Source of the DNA: Capitulum mitella
Taxonomy: Eukaryota > Arthropoda > Thecostraca > Pollicipedomorpha > Pollicipedidae
DNA: 64,000 nucleotides
NCBI GenBank assembly: GCA_030062745.1
Contig: CP099845.1
Span: 18,950,903-19,014,902, forward strand
Reading direction: 5' to 3'
The notes below the pieces were generated by a model, which was not told the origin of the DNA, made no database searches, and saw only the letters and a list, made by a program, of their open reading frames with translations. Made by a program: the position numbers and the translations under genes. Shown piece by piece: positions 21,424 to 60,055 of the stretch (positions are counted from its first letter, which is position 1; every line of letters starts with the position of its first letter).

Positions 21424-24400
21424 GTAAGGAATTACCAGTCATCGAGTGGGGATGGGTCTGTCAATTGGATAGGTTTTTACTATTTGTGCATTGGCTGCCA
21501 TTCATAGTTTTCACAATTTTTGTAGTTACATAATCCTGTAATTCTTACCAAAGTTGTTCATGTATTTACCTTTTGCATTTCCTAGATGGCCTTGATCAGA
21601 ACTGCAGTCATTCATTACACCGGGCCTAATCTGTTGCATTTTAGTCATATTTTACAAATATTTGCTTGCCTTTCAGAATGCTCCAGATATGGAGTCAGTT
21701 CTAATGCTGACAAAAGACAACGAGCAGTACAATTGCCGCTTGGAAAACTCTAAGAGGCTTAACAAGGTTTGTGAAAGGTCTGCTTAGGAGTGAGGTAGCA
21801 TCTTAAATTGTTCCTTTTTATAGGGATCTTGATAAATGTAAGAAGCTTGTTAATTGGCATCAGTGACTAATGTTTAGTTGACTCATGTTTAAGCATCAAG
21901 TAAATGCTTATTGCATAAAAACTTATGCTAGGACTGATGCACCAAATAGTGGGTTCTGTCTTATACTTGTAAGTCAGCCACTGGTTGGCTTTTGGCAACA
22001 GAAGAAATATTGGTTATGACAATTGCTTTGTCATCCCCATGGCTCTGCAGTAACATCTTCAGTTCTTACTCAGTGAGTGGCAGGCACCGTGGGTTCATTA
22101 CTCATGAGAAGCCACCACATAAAAGATCCCTCAGCATTATCCAGGCCATTGCCTGGGGCAAAATTACTCCATATTTTAGTTCACTTGGGTGGTGGGGTCA
22201 GGGCCCACAACAAGCCCTGTTTAGTAAGGTCTGTGATCCCAGTGCCATCCACTTCAGAATAGTTTGGGTCAGATTTATAGGTAAAGGTGTCCATGGATGC
22301 ACAGTCCATATGTGGTGTAGTCAGACCTACATTATGGTGGAGTTTTCAGGAATGCTATGCTTTTTTGTTGCATCCTAGCATCTAAATCTGTTGGGTGTGT
22401 ATCTTTTTGCAATGTTCCATGGAAATCATAGGCATTTTATTTTCAGGAGGATTCAGCTGCTTATCATGGCCCAAATGCATTGAAACTGATGGAGCCACTT
22501 TTTAATAAAATGGCCTGCTCATACAGGGTAAGAAACTACAAAGTTTGTCTCCAAGATGCCAATATTAAGTATTTCCTTGTCGGCAGTTTCAGTGGTACTG
22601 GCAGGCCTTCAGCAAGTCTCTAGGTGAAGACCTAGTGGTCTGGACTGGCAGAGATTTTCAAGCAGCCTCCATTGCGTTGAAGAATAATCCTTGGTCTTCC
22701 AGTCATTGCAGCACTTGTATGGCTTTTCTGTTGTCCAGAGAAATTGAATTTTGACTTCATTCCTACACCAAACAGTGTTTGCTAAGACATTGAAGGATTA
22801 TCTTGAACATCTAATAATGGTTAAGTCCCCTTTGATGAATGTTAAGTGATAGTCAAGCCTTTCTGGTCACATCTCAGAATCATGTCTTGTTATGGCAGAT
22901 CTCTGCATTATAGCTAAATTCAGCTGTTTGCCAAAAACTGCCAGGCTGTGTGTTTTGATAAGGTGTTTTGTGGACTTACCTGAACTTCTTTCCTTTTGCT
23001 CCAGCTGGAATCATACTGGACATATGAGGTGTGCCATGGAAACTTTGTACGTCAGTATCACGAGGTCAAGGAGGCGAAAACGTCAAGAGTAATTGAGTAC
23101 TTTCTGGGACACTACAGCAAAGATTCGCTGGAAACGCAAAGTGAGTGCACATTCGAGGCCCACACACACTAATTCCATCACTTGATATGTAGATTGTGCT
23201 GGTTCCTGTGCTCCTTTGAGGCGAACGTTGCCACGTTTTTCTTCGAGGGAACCACAGTCTGTTAAAAGCTGGTCTGCTGGTGGTCTTTGTTGTCAGTTGC
23301 TGAACTGGATGCTGCCATTGAGGCTGGCACGGCTCCTAAGCCAAAGAAGCTCCGTCTGGAGGAGGTCGATCTGCCATACCTGGAGGTGAGCCTTATACCT
23401 GTCATAACCTGAGCTGGAAATAATTACTTATTTCTGCAACGTTGGCTCACTCGATTCTTGTCACACAATGTCTTTTGCTATGTCCTTTGTCGCTAAAAAT
23501 CATCATCCATAGCAGATATTGCTCAAGTGTTCTGCTCGTAACGACCTGTTCCTTATATTAATTACGTACGCAATATTTCTTGTCCTTGAGGAAGAAATCC
23601 ACCTCGCTTATCCGGAAGGCGTCTTCAGAGCGTTTTCTCGAAAATTTGCCATGCCGTCGTATTACCCTCATAATTCGCGCTCATTAACATCGAAACTCTT
23701 TTGCGATGTAGACAGTCGTCCCCAGAGTTTGGCGAAAGAAGCGTCGATTGGTAGACGTTGCGCGCCGTATGGCGCGGAACCCGTCGGCGCGGAGTGATCG
23801 GCACCAAGAGCCGACCGTTTCCAGGTGGCCTACACGGACGGCACGGTCTGCGACCTGACGGGCAAGCCGCGCGAGACCCTGCTGCGGTACGTGTGTCACG
23901 CCAGCGGCCGGCACGAGCTGGTCTCCTTCCAGGAGACGTCCTCCTGCCACTACGTCATGGTGGTGCTGACGCCGCTGCTGTGCAGCCACCCGGACTACAG
24001 GTCAGCACCTGGCGGCTCACGCTGGTCTCACCAACGACCTGGTGGAACAAGACGGCCGGATTTAGCCAGAGGCCAACAAATCACTCATTCGCCCAGCGCG
24101 CTGGTCGATATGGGACGGTCCGTAGGATATCCTGTGACGGCCGTGTGTGATTGAGACTCATATTGCTAGAAATTAGTCGTACCATGCCATAGAACGTTTG
24201 CACCACCCTTAATGTCTCGATTAAAAGGCGTTCTCCCGTTCTCCGTGATATCCCGGTGATCTGCCCGGACACATCTCGGGTCGCCGGAGTAACGTCAGGA
24301 AGGCGCTGCCGCCGGCCGCCGGCCTTCTCCCCACTCGCCCGTCCTCCGCCAGGGTGGCCGCCGACGTCGAGAACAGCATCCACTGCATCGCGCTCTCCAA

Positions 24401-25548
24401 CTCTCCGAAGCGGCCGCGCTCGCTGCTCGAGCTCGAGTCGGAGAGCCTGGCGTCGCGCTACCACCTGCCGCAGGCGGAGGAGGCGCCCGCCGGCCGGCCG
24501 GCCGCGGCGCCGGCGCCGCCGCCCGCAGACGAGTCGAGCCCGCGCGCCGCCCAGAGCCCCGCCTCGCCCGTCTACGACCAGAGACTGGTGGACGACTTCC
24601 TGGCCGGCCGCCATTGCCTGAAGGGGGTCAGTCGTACTCGGAGCCGGGGCAGGGGGGTCGGGATGGCGGCTCAGGATGATGGGGTTTTCACGGGAGTGGA
24701 TCTGCGGCTTTGAGGCTGTGTCTGATAATTCACTAATGCAAAGTTTCTACAACACGTCTCGTGCTTCTTGGGAGTGTTTGACTATAGTAAATACCTTTAA
24801 AAATGTCAGGTGGCTTTATGAATTCTGCGAAAATGTTCGTTGTCTTGTTTTATTATTTTAAACTCAATCGCTGGTTTAGTGTGAGCCAAGCATCGGCACT
24901 GTTGAGAACGTAATTCATTGCTTCAGATCGCAAAATGTCGTCTTCAGCTGTCTGGGAACACAGTGCATCTGTCATCGCCGTTTTTGACTTGTACCATGAG
25001 GACCGGTGCGACATGTTTGGGTCCGCAACGTTACGTATATTTTTCTGCTTCTTTATCAGATCGAGCCAGACGTAGTCGCCATTAAGTCATCACAACTTAA
25101 CCCTCGATATCGTTCATGCCTCGTTGCCTCCCTATCGCCTGTACCTTTTCGCCAGGGCACGGGCTGGTGGCGATACGAGTTCTGCTACGGCAAACGGGTG
25201 GACCAGTTCCACCAGCACCGGGACGGCACGCGCACCACGCTGCACCTGGGCTTCTTCAGCGCGCAGGTGCACCGCGAGTGGCTGCGCGCCAACCCGCAGA
25301 AGCGGCCCAAACCGGCGGCCACGCGCCGCCACGTGTCGCACTTCTACTCGGGCGGCTCCATGTGCGACGAGACGGGCGCGCCGCGCTCGGTCGAGGTCAA
25401 GCTCAAGTGCAAGGTGTCGGACAGTCCGAACGCGGTGTCGCTCTACCTGCTGGAGCCGCGCACCTGCGAGTACATCCTGGGCGTGGAGTCGCCGATCCTC
25501 TGCGGCCTGCTCGACTCGGCCGACGAGGACGGCCTCCTGGAGCGATGA
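21220..25548 (+). CDS. ERLEC1: endoplasmic reticulum lectin 1 (erlectin / XTP3-B), 8 exons
   Basis: The product is an ER-lumenal lectin that binds trimmed N-glycans and hands misfolded glycoproteins to the HRD1-SEL1L ubiquitin-ligase complex for ER-associated degradation. Exons: 21220-21423, 21677-21766, 22447-22527, 23005-23140, 23297-23385, 23825-24000, 24353-24626 and 25156-25548. All introns are GT/AG and in phase; the product is 480 residues against 483 in human. It has a signal peptide (about 1-20, MKSFVRLFLFHFAFVTICCG), a first MRH domain (about 76-260), a variable linker, and a second MRH domain (about 345-475) with GTGWWRYEFCYGKRVDQFH and YILGVESPILC. The C terminus (LLDSADEDGLLER) matches the known end of the family. 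There are no broken parts. Codon use turns very GC-rich from exon 6 onward. Confidence 0.97.
21677..21766 (+). CDS. ERLEC1: ERLEC1 exon 2: start of MRH domain 1
   Basis: The exon encodes NAPDMESVLMLTKDNEQYNC and so on, matching the family block ending in a Tyr-x-Cys strand. The acceptor is TTTCAG|AAT and the donor AACAAG|GTTTGT, phase 0. Confidence 0.92.
22447..22527 (+). CDS. ERLEC1: ERLEC1 exon 3
   Basis: The exon encodes YHGPNALKLMEPLFNKMACS and then YR, equivalent to the family's 'GPNPrelLePLF....CSYR'. The acceptor is TTTCAG|GAG and the donor AGG|GTAAGA, phase 0. Confidence 0.95.
23005..23140 (+). CDS. ERLEC1: ERLEC1 exon 4: MRH core
   Basis: The exon encodes LESYWTYEVCHGNFVRQYHE and then EYFLGHY, the W-x-YE-x-C-H-G-x-x-x-x-Q-YHE signature of the first MRH domain. 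The acceptor is CTCCAG|CTG and the donor GCAAA|GTGAGT, phase 1. Confidence 0.97.
23297..23385 (+). CDS. ERLEC1: ERLEC1 exon 5: linker within MRH 1
   Basis: The exon encodes an Ala-Glu-Lys-rich segment ending LEEVDLPYLE. The matching region of known members (before 'PYYPV.m.nGTpC') is also variable. The acceptor is TGTCAG|TTG and the donor TGGAG|GTGAGC, phase 0. Confidence 0.9.
23825..24000 (+). CDS. ERLEC1: ERLEC1 exon 6: end of MRH domain 1
   Basis: The exon encodes YTDGTVCDLTGKPRETLLRY, then CHYVMVVLTPLLCSHPDYR, the typical Gly-Thr-x-Cys start and Cys-x-Tyr ... Cys end of the MRH domain. The acceptor is TTCCAG|GTG and the donor CTACAG|GTCAGC, phase 2. Confidence 0.97.
24353..24626 (+). CDS. 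ERLEC1: ERLEC1 exon 7: inter-domain linker
   Basis: After VAADVENSIHCIALSNSPKR the exon encodes a low-complexity Ala/Pro-rich linker, then YDQRLVDDFLAGRHCLKG, which aligns with the 'L..fLsG.yC..G' start of MRH domain 2. The acceptor is CGCCAG|GGT and the donor AAGGGG|GTCAGT, phase 0. Confidence 0.94.
25156..25548 (+). CDS. ERLEC1: ERLEC1 exon 8: MRH domain 2 and C terminus
   Basis: The exon encodes GTGWWRYEFCYGKRVDQFHQ, then HVSHFYSGGSMCDETG, VKLKCKVSDSPNAVSLYLLE and CEYILGVESPILC, the whole core of the second MRH domain, and stops at 25546-25548. The acceptor is CGCCAG|GGC. Confidence 0.98.
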   Translation, partial: GTGWWRYEFCYGKRVDQFHQHRDGTRTTLHLGFFSAQVHREWLRANPQKRPKPAATRRHVSHFYSGGSMCDETGAPRSVEVKLKCKVSDSPNAVSLYLLEPRTCEYILGVESPILCGLLDSADEDGLLER

Positions 25549-25655
25549 GGCTCGGGATCGACGCTGTCACGGAGCGGTGGGGCTCGGGATCGACGCTCTC
25601 GCGGAGCCGGTGGGGCTCGAGATTGACGGTCTCGCGGAGCAGTGAGGCTCGGGAC
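25543..25655 (+). repeat. 33-bp tandem repeat spanning the ERLEC1 stop codon
   Basis: About 3.4 copies of GAGCGGTGGGGCTCGGGATC plus GACGCTCTCGCG. The first copy contains the last codons and the TGA of ERLEC1. Confidence 0.85.
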
Positions 25656-26470
25656 GACCCCCCGACGATGAGGAAGGGACTTTGCCACCGGATCTCCTTG
25701 CTGCCCCACAGGGTGTTCTGGAGATGTAGGGCCACTCGGTGGAATGTTTCGTGAATGACACGCGTCGGTGGGCCGGCCAGGTGCGACCCGGTTCCGTCTT
25801 TCGACTCTCTGTGACGAGCTGGACGAGTGCAGCGGAGGGAAGGCCGTGTTGGTTTTGACTGATCAACCACCGAGGTCGGCGGCCCGCAGGCCTTCGGAGG
25901 ACTGCCCTGGACAGACCTGTGGCGAGTGGCGCCGTGTACGGTGTGAGATTGATGCTGGACGGGTTGACGGCTTGGGACACAGGGAAGTGCAGTCATTGTT
26001 TACGTGTGTTGCAACCATAGAGTCTTTGCAGGTTAGTGATTTCCGTTTGTTTGGATATATCGTGGTGGTTAGTCATCCATTGAGGATCGTGAATGTGATT
26101 TACCGTGAAGCCAGTGGTTTTGCCCAAGTGGGAAATGAGTCTGGGTCTCAGCCGTGGATTCTTGGACATTTTGACCATCCCTTGCTACAAGAAAACGGTG
26201 GGGTCCGACTGGTAAAACTTAACCGAGGTCAAAAGCCCGAATAATGCAGCCAGCGTGTTGTCTACACTTGCACGAGTGCGAATATCGAACACCGCCCGGT
26301 ACGGCTTGACGTCCTTCATCTTGTGATAGCTTGCGGCATGTGGACGCTGGGTCGGCATTCATATCATGTCATCGCTAACGCAGTCAGTAAACAATAACCA
26401 CGTCGTCTGTTGTATGCCGTCCTGCGAATACGCACCGCATGGCGTCGCCGGCGCCGAATGCGGGCCGTTA
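25656..26470. other. 3' flank of ERLEC1
   Basis: No gene is recognised. I found no canonical AATAAA for ERLEC1 in this stretch, so the 3' end of its transcript is undefined from sequence alone. Confidence 0.4.
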
Positions 26471-26472
26471 CG

Positions 26473-26822
26473 GTTAGTGCGGCCGGCTGTTTGGCAGCAG
26501 TTGCATGGCCCGTTGGTCTCCGCTGCGGTCAGGGATGAGTGGGCTGTTGCGGCCGGCTGTTTGGCAGCAGTTGCATGGCCCGTTGGTCTCCGCTGCGGTC
26601 AGGGATGAGTGGGCTGTTGCGGCCGGCTGTTTGGTAGCAGTTGCATAGCCCGTTGGTCTCCGCGGCGGTCAGGGATCAGTGGGCTGCTGCGGCCGGCTGT
26701 TTGGCAGCAGTTGCATGGCCCGTTGGTCCCCGCTGTGGTGAGGGATCATTGGGCTGCTGTGGCCGGCGGCTGGGTAGCAGCTGTCTGGTCCATTGGTCCT
26801 CGCTGCGGTCAAGGGTCGGTGA
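26473..26822. repeat. 70-bp tandem repeat, five copies
   Basis: GGCCGGCTGT starts at 26481, 26551, 26621 and 26691, with a diverged fifth copy at 26761, so the period is exactly 70 bases. The unit includes TTGCATGGCCCGTTGGTCTC. Divergence rises toward the right. It lies between the convergent ends of ERLEC1 and TRIP11. Confidence 0.95.
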
Positions 26823-27703
26823 CGTCACATCGCCGCGCCGGGGCCGCCCGGTGTCTCTGAGGGTCCCAGTGAGCAGTCATATGTAGGCAGCAGCGGTAGA
26901 GAAACCAAGGGAAAGACTAAGACAGCTGCAACTCGTCGAATGGCCTCTGGTAGTTACAGATACGGCAGAGGGTTGCATTGCAACATCAGAGGGCCTCCGA
27001 AGGCCATTCAAGGCTTTCGAGCCATTTCGAGGCCGACAGGTTCTCCAGTGCAAACCGGTCATAATCTTTCCGAGAGAAAACTGATTCAACTTGCGCTAAC
27101 ACACTTTGGAAGTTACGGGTATCGTCAGTTAGTTTTAGAGGACGTGTTTATCTGGAAAAATGTCGTAGAACATGCTTTCGTCGCAAAAAAAGAATATCAT
27201 TTTAGCGTTTCTGCGCATAGTTTTCCGAGGCCGCATCAAAGTTCTTCTAAAGTTTAATACTTTTGTTCGCTCGCTGTTACGTGTTCAGGTAACTGTTGGC
27301 AATATTTCCCGCATTTCATCATTGCTCGTAAAATGTAAGCGATAAAAGACATGAAACTACTGTTTTCAGTATGGTCTGATTTATTAACACCCTAGTGGCT
27401 ATCACTGGCTATTGGCCTTCATAGAAAAAAAATATCCATCTATATTACGTGACTCGCGAAGGTTGCCTGTCGATCCGTGCCGAATGTGGACCGCCAGGAA
27501 ACACAGGAATGGTCTTTATTTCAATTGCATCATGTCATACAAAATAGCGAGAAGCACCATTTAATCAACACAATAGGCCCTTCGGTCGGGTGACGTGCGG
27601 ATAAAATCTTAACATACGCGTTAACACTGCCGCCGATTCAGTCGCCGCCCTACGCCCGCTGCCCCGATCACTGTCCCGTGCTGAAAGCGCGTCCGCTCGG
27701 CCG
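26823..27703. other. 3' UTR side of TRIP11 and intergenic region
   Basis: I recognise no gene. The right part should be the 3' UTR of TRIP11. A plus-strand open frame at 26940-27257 has no recognised features. Confidence 0.4.
27515..27520 (-). terminator. likely polyadenylation signal of TRIP11
   Basis: TTTATT on the plus strand reads AATAAA on the minus strand, about 185 bases after the TRIP11 stop codon. A second AATAAA lies at 27379-27384. Confidence 0.5.
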
Positions 27704-54653
<26,950 letters not shown>

Positions 54654-57600
54654 CTGCCAAACAAACGCGGCAAACCGTCACGTGCGGCCCCCTGGATACG
54701 CCATATGTGTCAGGCTCAGGCTTATCGCCACATCCTGACGAGACCGAAGGCCTAACAACCCAACAAGCCAACCACGATTTAAGCATGCCGCAGCGACCCT
54801 TCGCATGCAATCCCCGCAGTGCCCTCAGCGTCGCTCGGCACCTTCAGAGTTGGCCGGTGTAACCGCTTACCAAGCCGGTGAGGGTCGCGTCCGCAGTACG
54901 GTCCGCGCGGCGCCGGCCACCCGCTGTCGAATGCGCCCGCCAACCAGTCCGACCGCCCTCCGCCTCCACGGGCACGCCCAGCGCGCATGCGCGCAGCAAC
55001 AAGCATGGCCGCCCGGCCGACACGTAGGCAGGCAACAGCCAATCGATGTACGGCCGGGCGGATTGACGTCCGGTGAATAAAATCAACAGAGTCTGGTGGG
55101 GGGTTTTGACAGCTTACGTCAAGCCAGCCGGGCCCCCGCTCGCCGCCTGCGCTCTCCCCCTCCGCCGTCACTCCGCCCCCCTCGTGTCCTCGCGTCGGCG
55201 GCGGGCATGACAAAATGCCGCTGGCGGTTGCGCCGTCGGCGGTGCTGTTCCCGACCGCCGTGAACGGCGCGACCTTTGCTCGAACGCGGCGGCGCTGGGC
55301 CCTGCACGGGTGCACGGAGGGCGCGTGGAGCTCGGCACGGGCCGTTCGCAGCGGTCATGCACGTTTTCCGAAGAATGCCCCCGCTTGAGGCTTTTCTGCC
55401 AATGGACGTGTTCGTTCAGGTACTCTGTCACATCCACAGAACGTCCAGGCAACCGCAATGGAGCTTCCCTGAGTTATGTCCCAACAATGCGGAGGAAAGA
55501 CAACGATGTGGTTCAGAGGAAACATGTCTGCAGACAATGGAAGGGGCAATCGGCCAACGGACTCGGACCAAATTCGCTGTTCATGTCGTGTCCGTCAGCC
55601 AGCGCCGGGACTTTCCAGAATTCATCGGAATGCACATGTGCTTCTGAAATACATGCACAGCCATAAATGCAATGTCCGTCGCTTCCTCATGCTCCATTAC
55701 AGTTCCACCCATGTTGTGAGTTGGTCTGAATTTCGGATCCAAGCCAACGTTCGTATGACGACGTGCTTCTGGCATATTTTGATTGCATAGGAATAAGCTG
55801 CCAGGTATATGACACGTTACAAGCCTTTCTTCCACTAAGTACGCTTTTCGAGCGTTTCCGGGCGACGAAACAGGCTCTCCCTGTCGTTGACGGCTTCCCT
55901 CGCGATCGACATAATTTATGTTGACACATCTGCATTGCTCGAACATCTGACACAACGTAAAACCAAATAGTCGCTGTCCAGTACTCCCCCGGCCGCAAGC
56001 GGCACGTGGCAGTGCAAACTGTTTTACCGGGAAGGGGGGGGGGAATCGGCGTCCTAGCTATCGCCAGGCCGGGCGAGTGGGTTTGGCAGCCAAGCCTTCC
56101 CTGCTGGGACGATCGGAGGAGAGGTAGCTGGATTTCATGCTGGGATGCCCATTGAAGCAACAGCGTGCTTATCAAAATTTGCCAAAGTACGATTATGTTT
56201 GAACAACACAGCGTTCTGGCCAAAAGGGTTGTTTAGGGGAGACGGGAGAGAACATAAGAGGCCATTATGGTGCTCAAGAGCAACAATTTGGCGATATACT
56301 CACATACACACATTGTTAAAATGTAACAGTACTGCAAAAACGTCCAATAATAGCATGAGGAAAAACCGATGGCCCAGAAACTTACATATTTCTGACGGTT
56401 AACAGCCGTCAGCAAAGTCAGGTGGACTGTGTTTCATTTGTTTCGCTCTGGTCATAACGGCAGCAGCGTTCAGCGGTGTGCCTGGTTAAATGGCACAAGC
56501 CTGAATTTTATCCTTCGTGACTGCTCTTGGTGCGTCATCCTGAACTTCAATACCAATCAACTACACGTTTCGAGTTGAAAGGACTACTTTCATCCTGCAC
56601 ATAGACCCATAGAAATAAGGATGTCTATGTGGACACGTTGCAACGCCCATGCCTGAAACTCCGATGAAGGTGTAGTGCTCGTGCTTCGCATTTCACCCAA
56701 GTGGAACCGATTGCTGGGATATTCTAAATAAATCTAATTTGTTCACAACATACTGTATTCATCAAAACCTACAATGACTCATATATTCAAATTCACTCAT
56801 TCGTCGCAGTGTTTTGAAATTGGTTTTGACTCGAGTGAAGGCAGGGGACAATATTTTTCTGATCGGTTGAAAAATCGATTCTAGTAACCACTTCCGGACA
56901 AACTTCTTTTATGACTATTGCTGTCACGGATCACAAGAGATACTGCGAGACATGAAAACCGACAAGCAAATTGCGTAAAATAACAGGAACATACTTTTTC
57001 ATCCCAAAACACTGCTGTATGAGTCCCACATCCCGAACCTTTCTCCAACATTTATAATACCCTCTGTTCCGGGCTCCGATGTTTTCCGCCTGTCCTGCCT
57101 ACTCCAGCAGAACTCAGATGCTGGGGTTCTGCTGATCATACAGCATCGCCGGCTCACTGAGATCCAAGAGCAAAACGGAAATTTAACTGATTCACAAATA
57201 TAAATGAGAAATGAGTGGACTCCTCCCAGTTTTTCGGTAACATGAAGTCGAGCAATAAATGTCTAAACAGATAAATGCATACTGAACATATCAGGATGCT
57301 TGAACTTTGAGATGGGAATGTCTCGAAAGTAGAGAAGGAGTAAAAACGCAAGCTTTCCCAGGAAGCAGTCCTTCAAATCGCCTTCTGTTTCATAATCACG
57401 TTTTGCTATTCCAGTGCCAAGGTGAAAAAGCGAAATGGAAATAAAAAAGCACATCAAGAAATGGTTCTTAAATGTGACAGACAATACAACGCGGAAGTGC
57501 TGAACTGTAAAATACATACAAACCTAGATCCATATCATACTGTCTGCACCCCCTCCCCCAACGAAAATGACCCCCGGCAACAGTGGCAACCCGGAACAAG

Positions 57601-58460
57601 GGTTGGCAAATGGGACAGACTGACCTGAACTTGACAGTTAGTCAGCGTCGAACTACAGCGCACTTTTATTGTCATCCGTAGAACAATGGCAAAATGATGG
57701 GAAATGCATGACCCACCAACAGGGATGTCTATTTCTGTAAATGATCGGGGGGCCGCGGCGAGGGCCTGACAACGTAACCTCCCATCAAATGTGGGTTTCT
57801 CAACGGATTTAGCCCACTTTATTTTGACCACTGGAAATTTATAAGTTATTTGTTACCATTTACCAAATAAAAAAATGCACTTATCCTCATGTACACAGAT
57901 ATGTATATACATATATATACACACATATATATATATATATGTATATCAGCAGAAGATAAAAGGTCATATAGATATATCGCTTTAAACTTTAGTCTTCATT
58001 TCTTGCTTATCTTTTACCTATTTCGACCGTTCTTTTCGTTATTATTACCCATTTCCCCTTAAAACTGGCAGGAAATATTGGGTGGGTCCAAACCTAGATT
58101 GGGTAGGCCCAAATCATCATTCGGTGGACCAGGACCCTCTCAAATGAATGCAAATCGACACCTCTGCCCACCAATGAACAAAAATTCACAGATTTCTTGA
58201 ACTACGAGGAACATAGGCATTCAATTTAGGAGCACAAGTGTAATTCAGGGCTTAAAGAGTCTTTGCGGCCTATAGTGTTTGCCCCTCCTGCGTTGGCTCG
58301 CCACAGCCGCCAGCAAGCCCCGTAGGGAAATTCTTAATACCCTCGTTTATCACTATCCTTACTAGATCTTACTGATTATTTTGCGCGAATGATCAACTTT
58401 GCTACCTTCCGTGTCCGAACTGCAAAGCTGTACGTAAAAAATGTCACGGGCCCACGAATT
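54654..58460. other. region upstream of the first recognised TRIP11 exon
   Basis: I recognise no gene. The missing first exon of TRIP11 would be expected on the minus strand here or beyond the window. A GC-rich patch at about 54860-55340 could be promoter-associated, but I find no reading frame resembling the lipid-packing sensor. A short AT/AC microsatellite lies at about 57900-57945. Confidence 0.4.
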
Positions 58461-58469
58461 GGTTATCCA

Positions 58470-59120
58470 TACACTGTGGAATCCCGGTATTCGCGGTTTC
58501 TCCATTCGCGGGTTAGCGCATTCGGCGGATTTTTATTTTTTTGGGGGGGGGGGAAATTAGTTTACAGGCGGTTCACAGGGCTCTTACTGCATGCTTCCAG
58601 TGGCAAAATACTGTTCTATATGGCTATGTTGTGCAGTTACTACATGTATGTGCGGTGCGGCACAGTACACATGTATTCTATGGTTGAAAAAATCCCCTAC
58701 CCTTTCCTCACAAAGAGAGCTTGCCTGTGACTGGCTCAAACGGTAGCGTTCTGTTGCATACGCCTGAACATCTTGTTTCTCCCTATCCTACAGGCCAGGC
58801 AAAGGCAGGATCACAAGGATATGATCGCATCAGTGAGTACTGTGCACTGTACCCAGGAAGACTTGTGTAATGCTGCATTATTCCATCTGTGCAATTTTTC
58901 AGGACGTTTTACTGCATGAATGTACCTTAAAATGCATTTACTGGTCTTGTACACGGGACTGCAGGTAATGTAGGTAGGTAATTTAAACAGTACAAACAGT
59001 GGTTACTGGGGGGAGTAAGTTTGGTCTATTCGCGGATTCGCCATATTTGCAGGGGTAGGGAGGATTCAGTGCATAACCCCGCTGTATTTGTACGCGGTGG
59101 TCCACTACATTCGTACAAAT
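58470..59120. mobile_element. possible pogo/Tigger-like repeat remnant
   Basis: GGAATCCCGGTATTCGCGG at about 58480 and TATTCGCGGATTCGCCATAT at about 59027 resemble the TATTCGCGG-type ends of pogo/Tigger elements. A G10 run lies inside. I could not match the two ends as a clean inverted repeat, and there is no transposase ORF. Confidence 0.3.
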
Positions 59121-59584
59121 GACAATGGCCCAAACACATGAGAGCCTCCCATGAACTACCTTCTCAAAGCTGCGAATATAAGCTTTCAGAAAACGCAATG
59201 TTTTTTTTCTGTCGGAATTTGCATAACCCAGCCTATCACCGACTGCAATATCCCTCTGTTGGTGCCTGCCTCATCTGCGCATTGAACTGCAACGAAAAAG
59301 CAAACACGATGACGCCTGCATGCAGTTACTAGACATAATGCTCAAGAACAAGGTCATCTAGGTATTCACTTGCAAAGAAAGGCACCTACACTGTTCCGTT
59401 GTTTACTAAAACGTTACAGTACGAGTCAACAGTAGTCCCATCTTGCCAAGAGCGGCCCGCCCACTGAGGCACGGAGGGAAGGGCTTCACCTGAGGCAGAG
59501 AAGAAAACAATGATCTTTGATTTTAGACAAAACTGAACTTTTTCGTTCCACCAGCATGATGGAATGAAATTGGAGAGGTACTAG

Positions 59585-60055
59585 GGTAAAAAGGCGAAAT
59601 GTAAAAATGAATGCCGTTTTGGCGAATGCCAGATGGCGAACGCTAAATGGCGACATGTAAAAACCGCGACATGATAAAATGACGAACGGCCAAATGGCGA
59701 ATGACCAAATGTATATGGCCAAATGGCTACACGTGAAAAAGGCGACATACCAAAATGGCGAACTGCTAAATGGCGAATGCCCAAATGGCGACTTGTAAAA
59801 AGGCGACATGCCCAAATGGCGAACTGCTGAATGACGAATGGCCAAATAGCGGCTTGTAAAAAAGATGAAATGCCAAAACAGCGAGCTGCTAAATGACGAA
59901 TGGCCAAATGGCGACGTGTTAAAAAAGACGACATGCCAAAGTGGTGACAGGCATTTAGCCTGTGCCTAAATGGCGAATGCCTAAATGACGACATGTGAAA
60001 AAGGCGACATGCCCAAATGGCGGACGTCTAAATGGCGACGTATTAAAAAGGAATC
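59585..60055 (+). repeat. AAATGGCGA tandem array, forward orientation
   Basis: The array is made of ~16-base units (AAATGGCGACATGTAA, AGGCGACATGCCAAAA, TGGCGAACTGCTAAA, TGGCGAATGCCCAAA) arranged in a ~63-bp higher-order unit. Equivalent points fall at about 59783, 59846 and 59907. Confidence 0.85.

Noticed and set aside
24081..24621. Long open frames overlapping ERLEC1 exon 7 on the opposite strand and in other frames
   Set aside because: They follow from very high GC. The frame with the ERLEC1 linker and valid splice sites explains the stretch.
58389..58730. 113-codon open frame
   Set aside because: It runs through the Tigger-like repeat trace and a G10 run, with no recognisable domain.
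59486..59994. Phe/His-rich open frames on the minus strand at 59.5-60.0 kb
   Set aside because: They arise from the AAATGGCGA tandem array; no protein family is involved.
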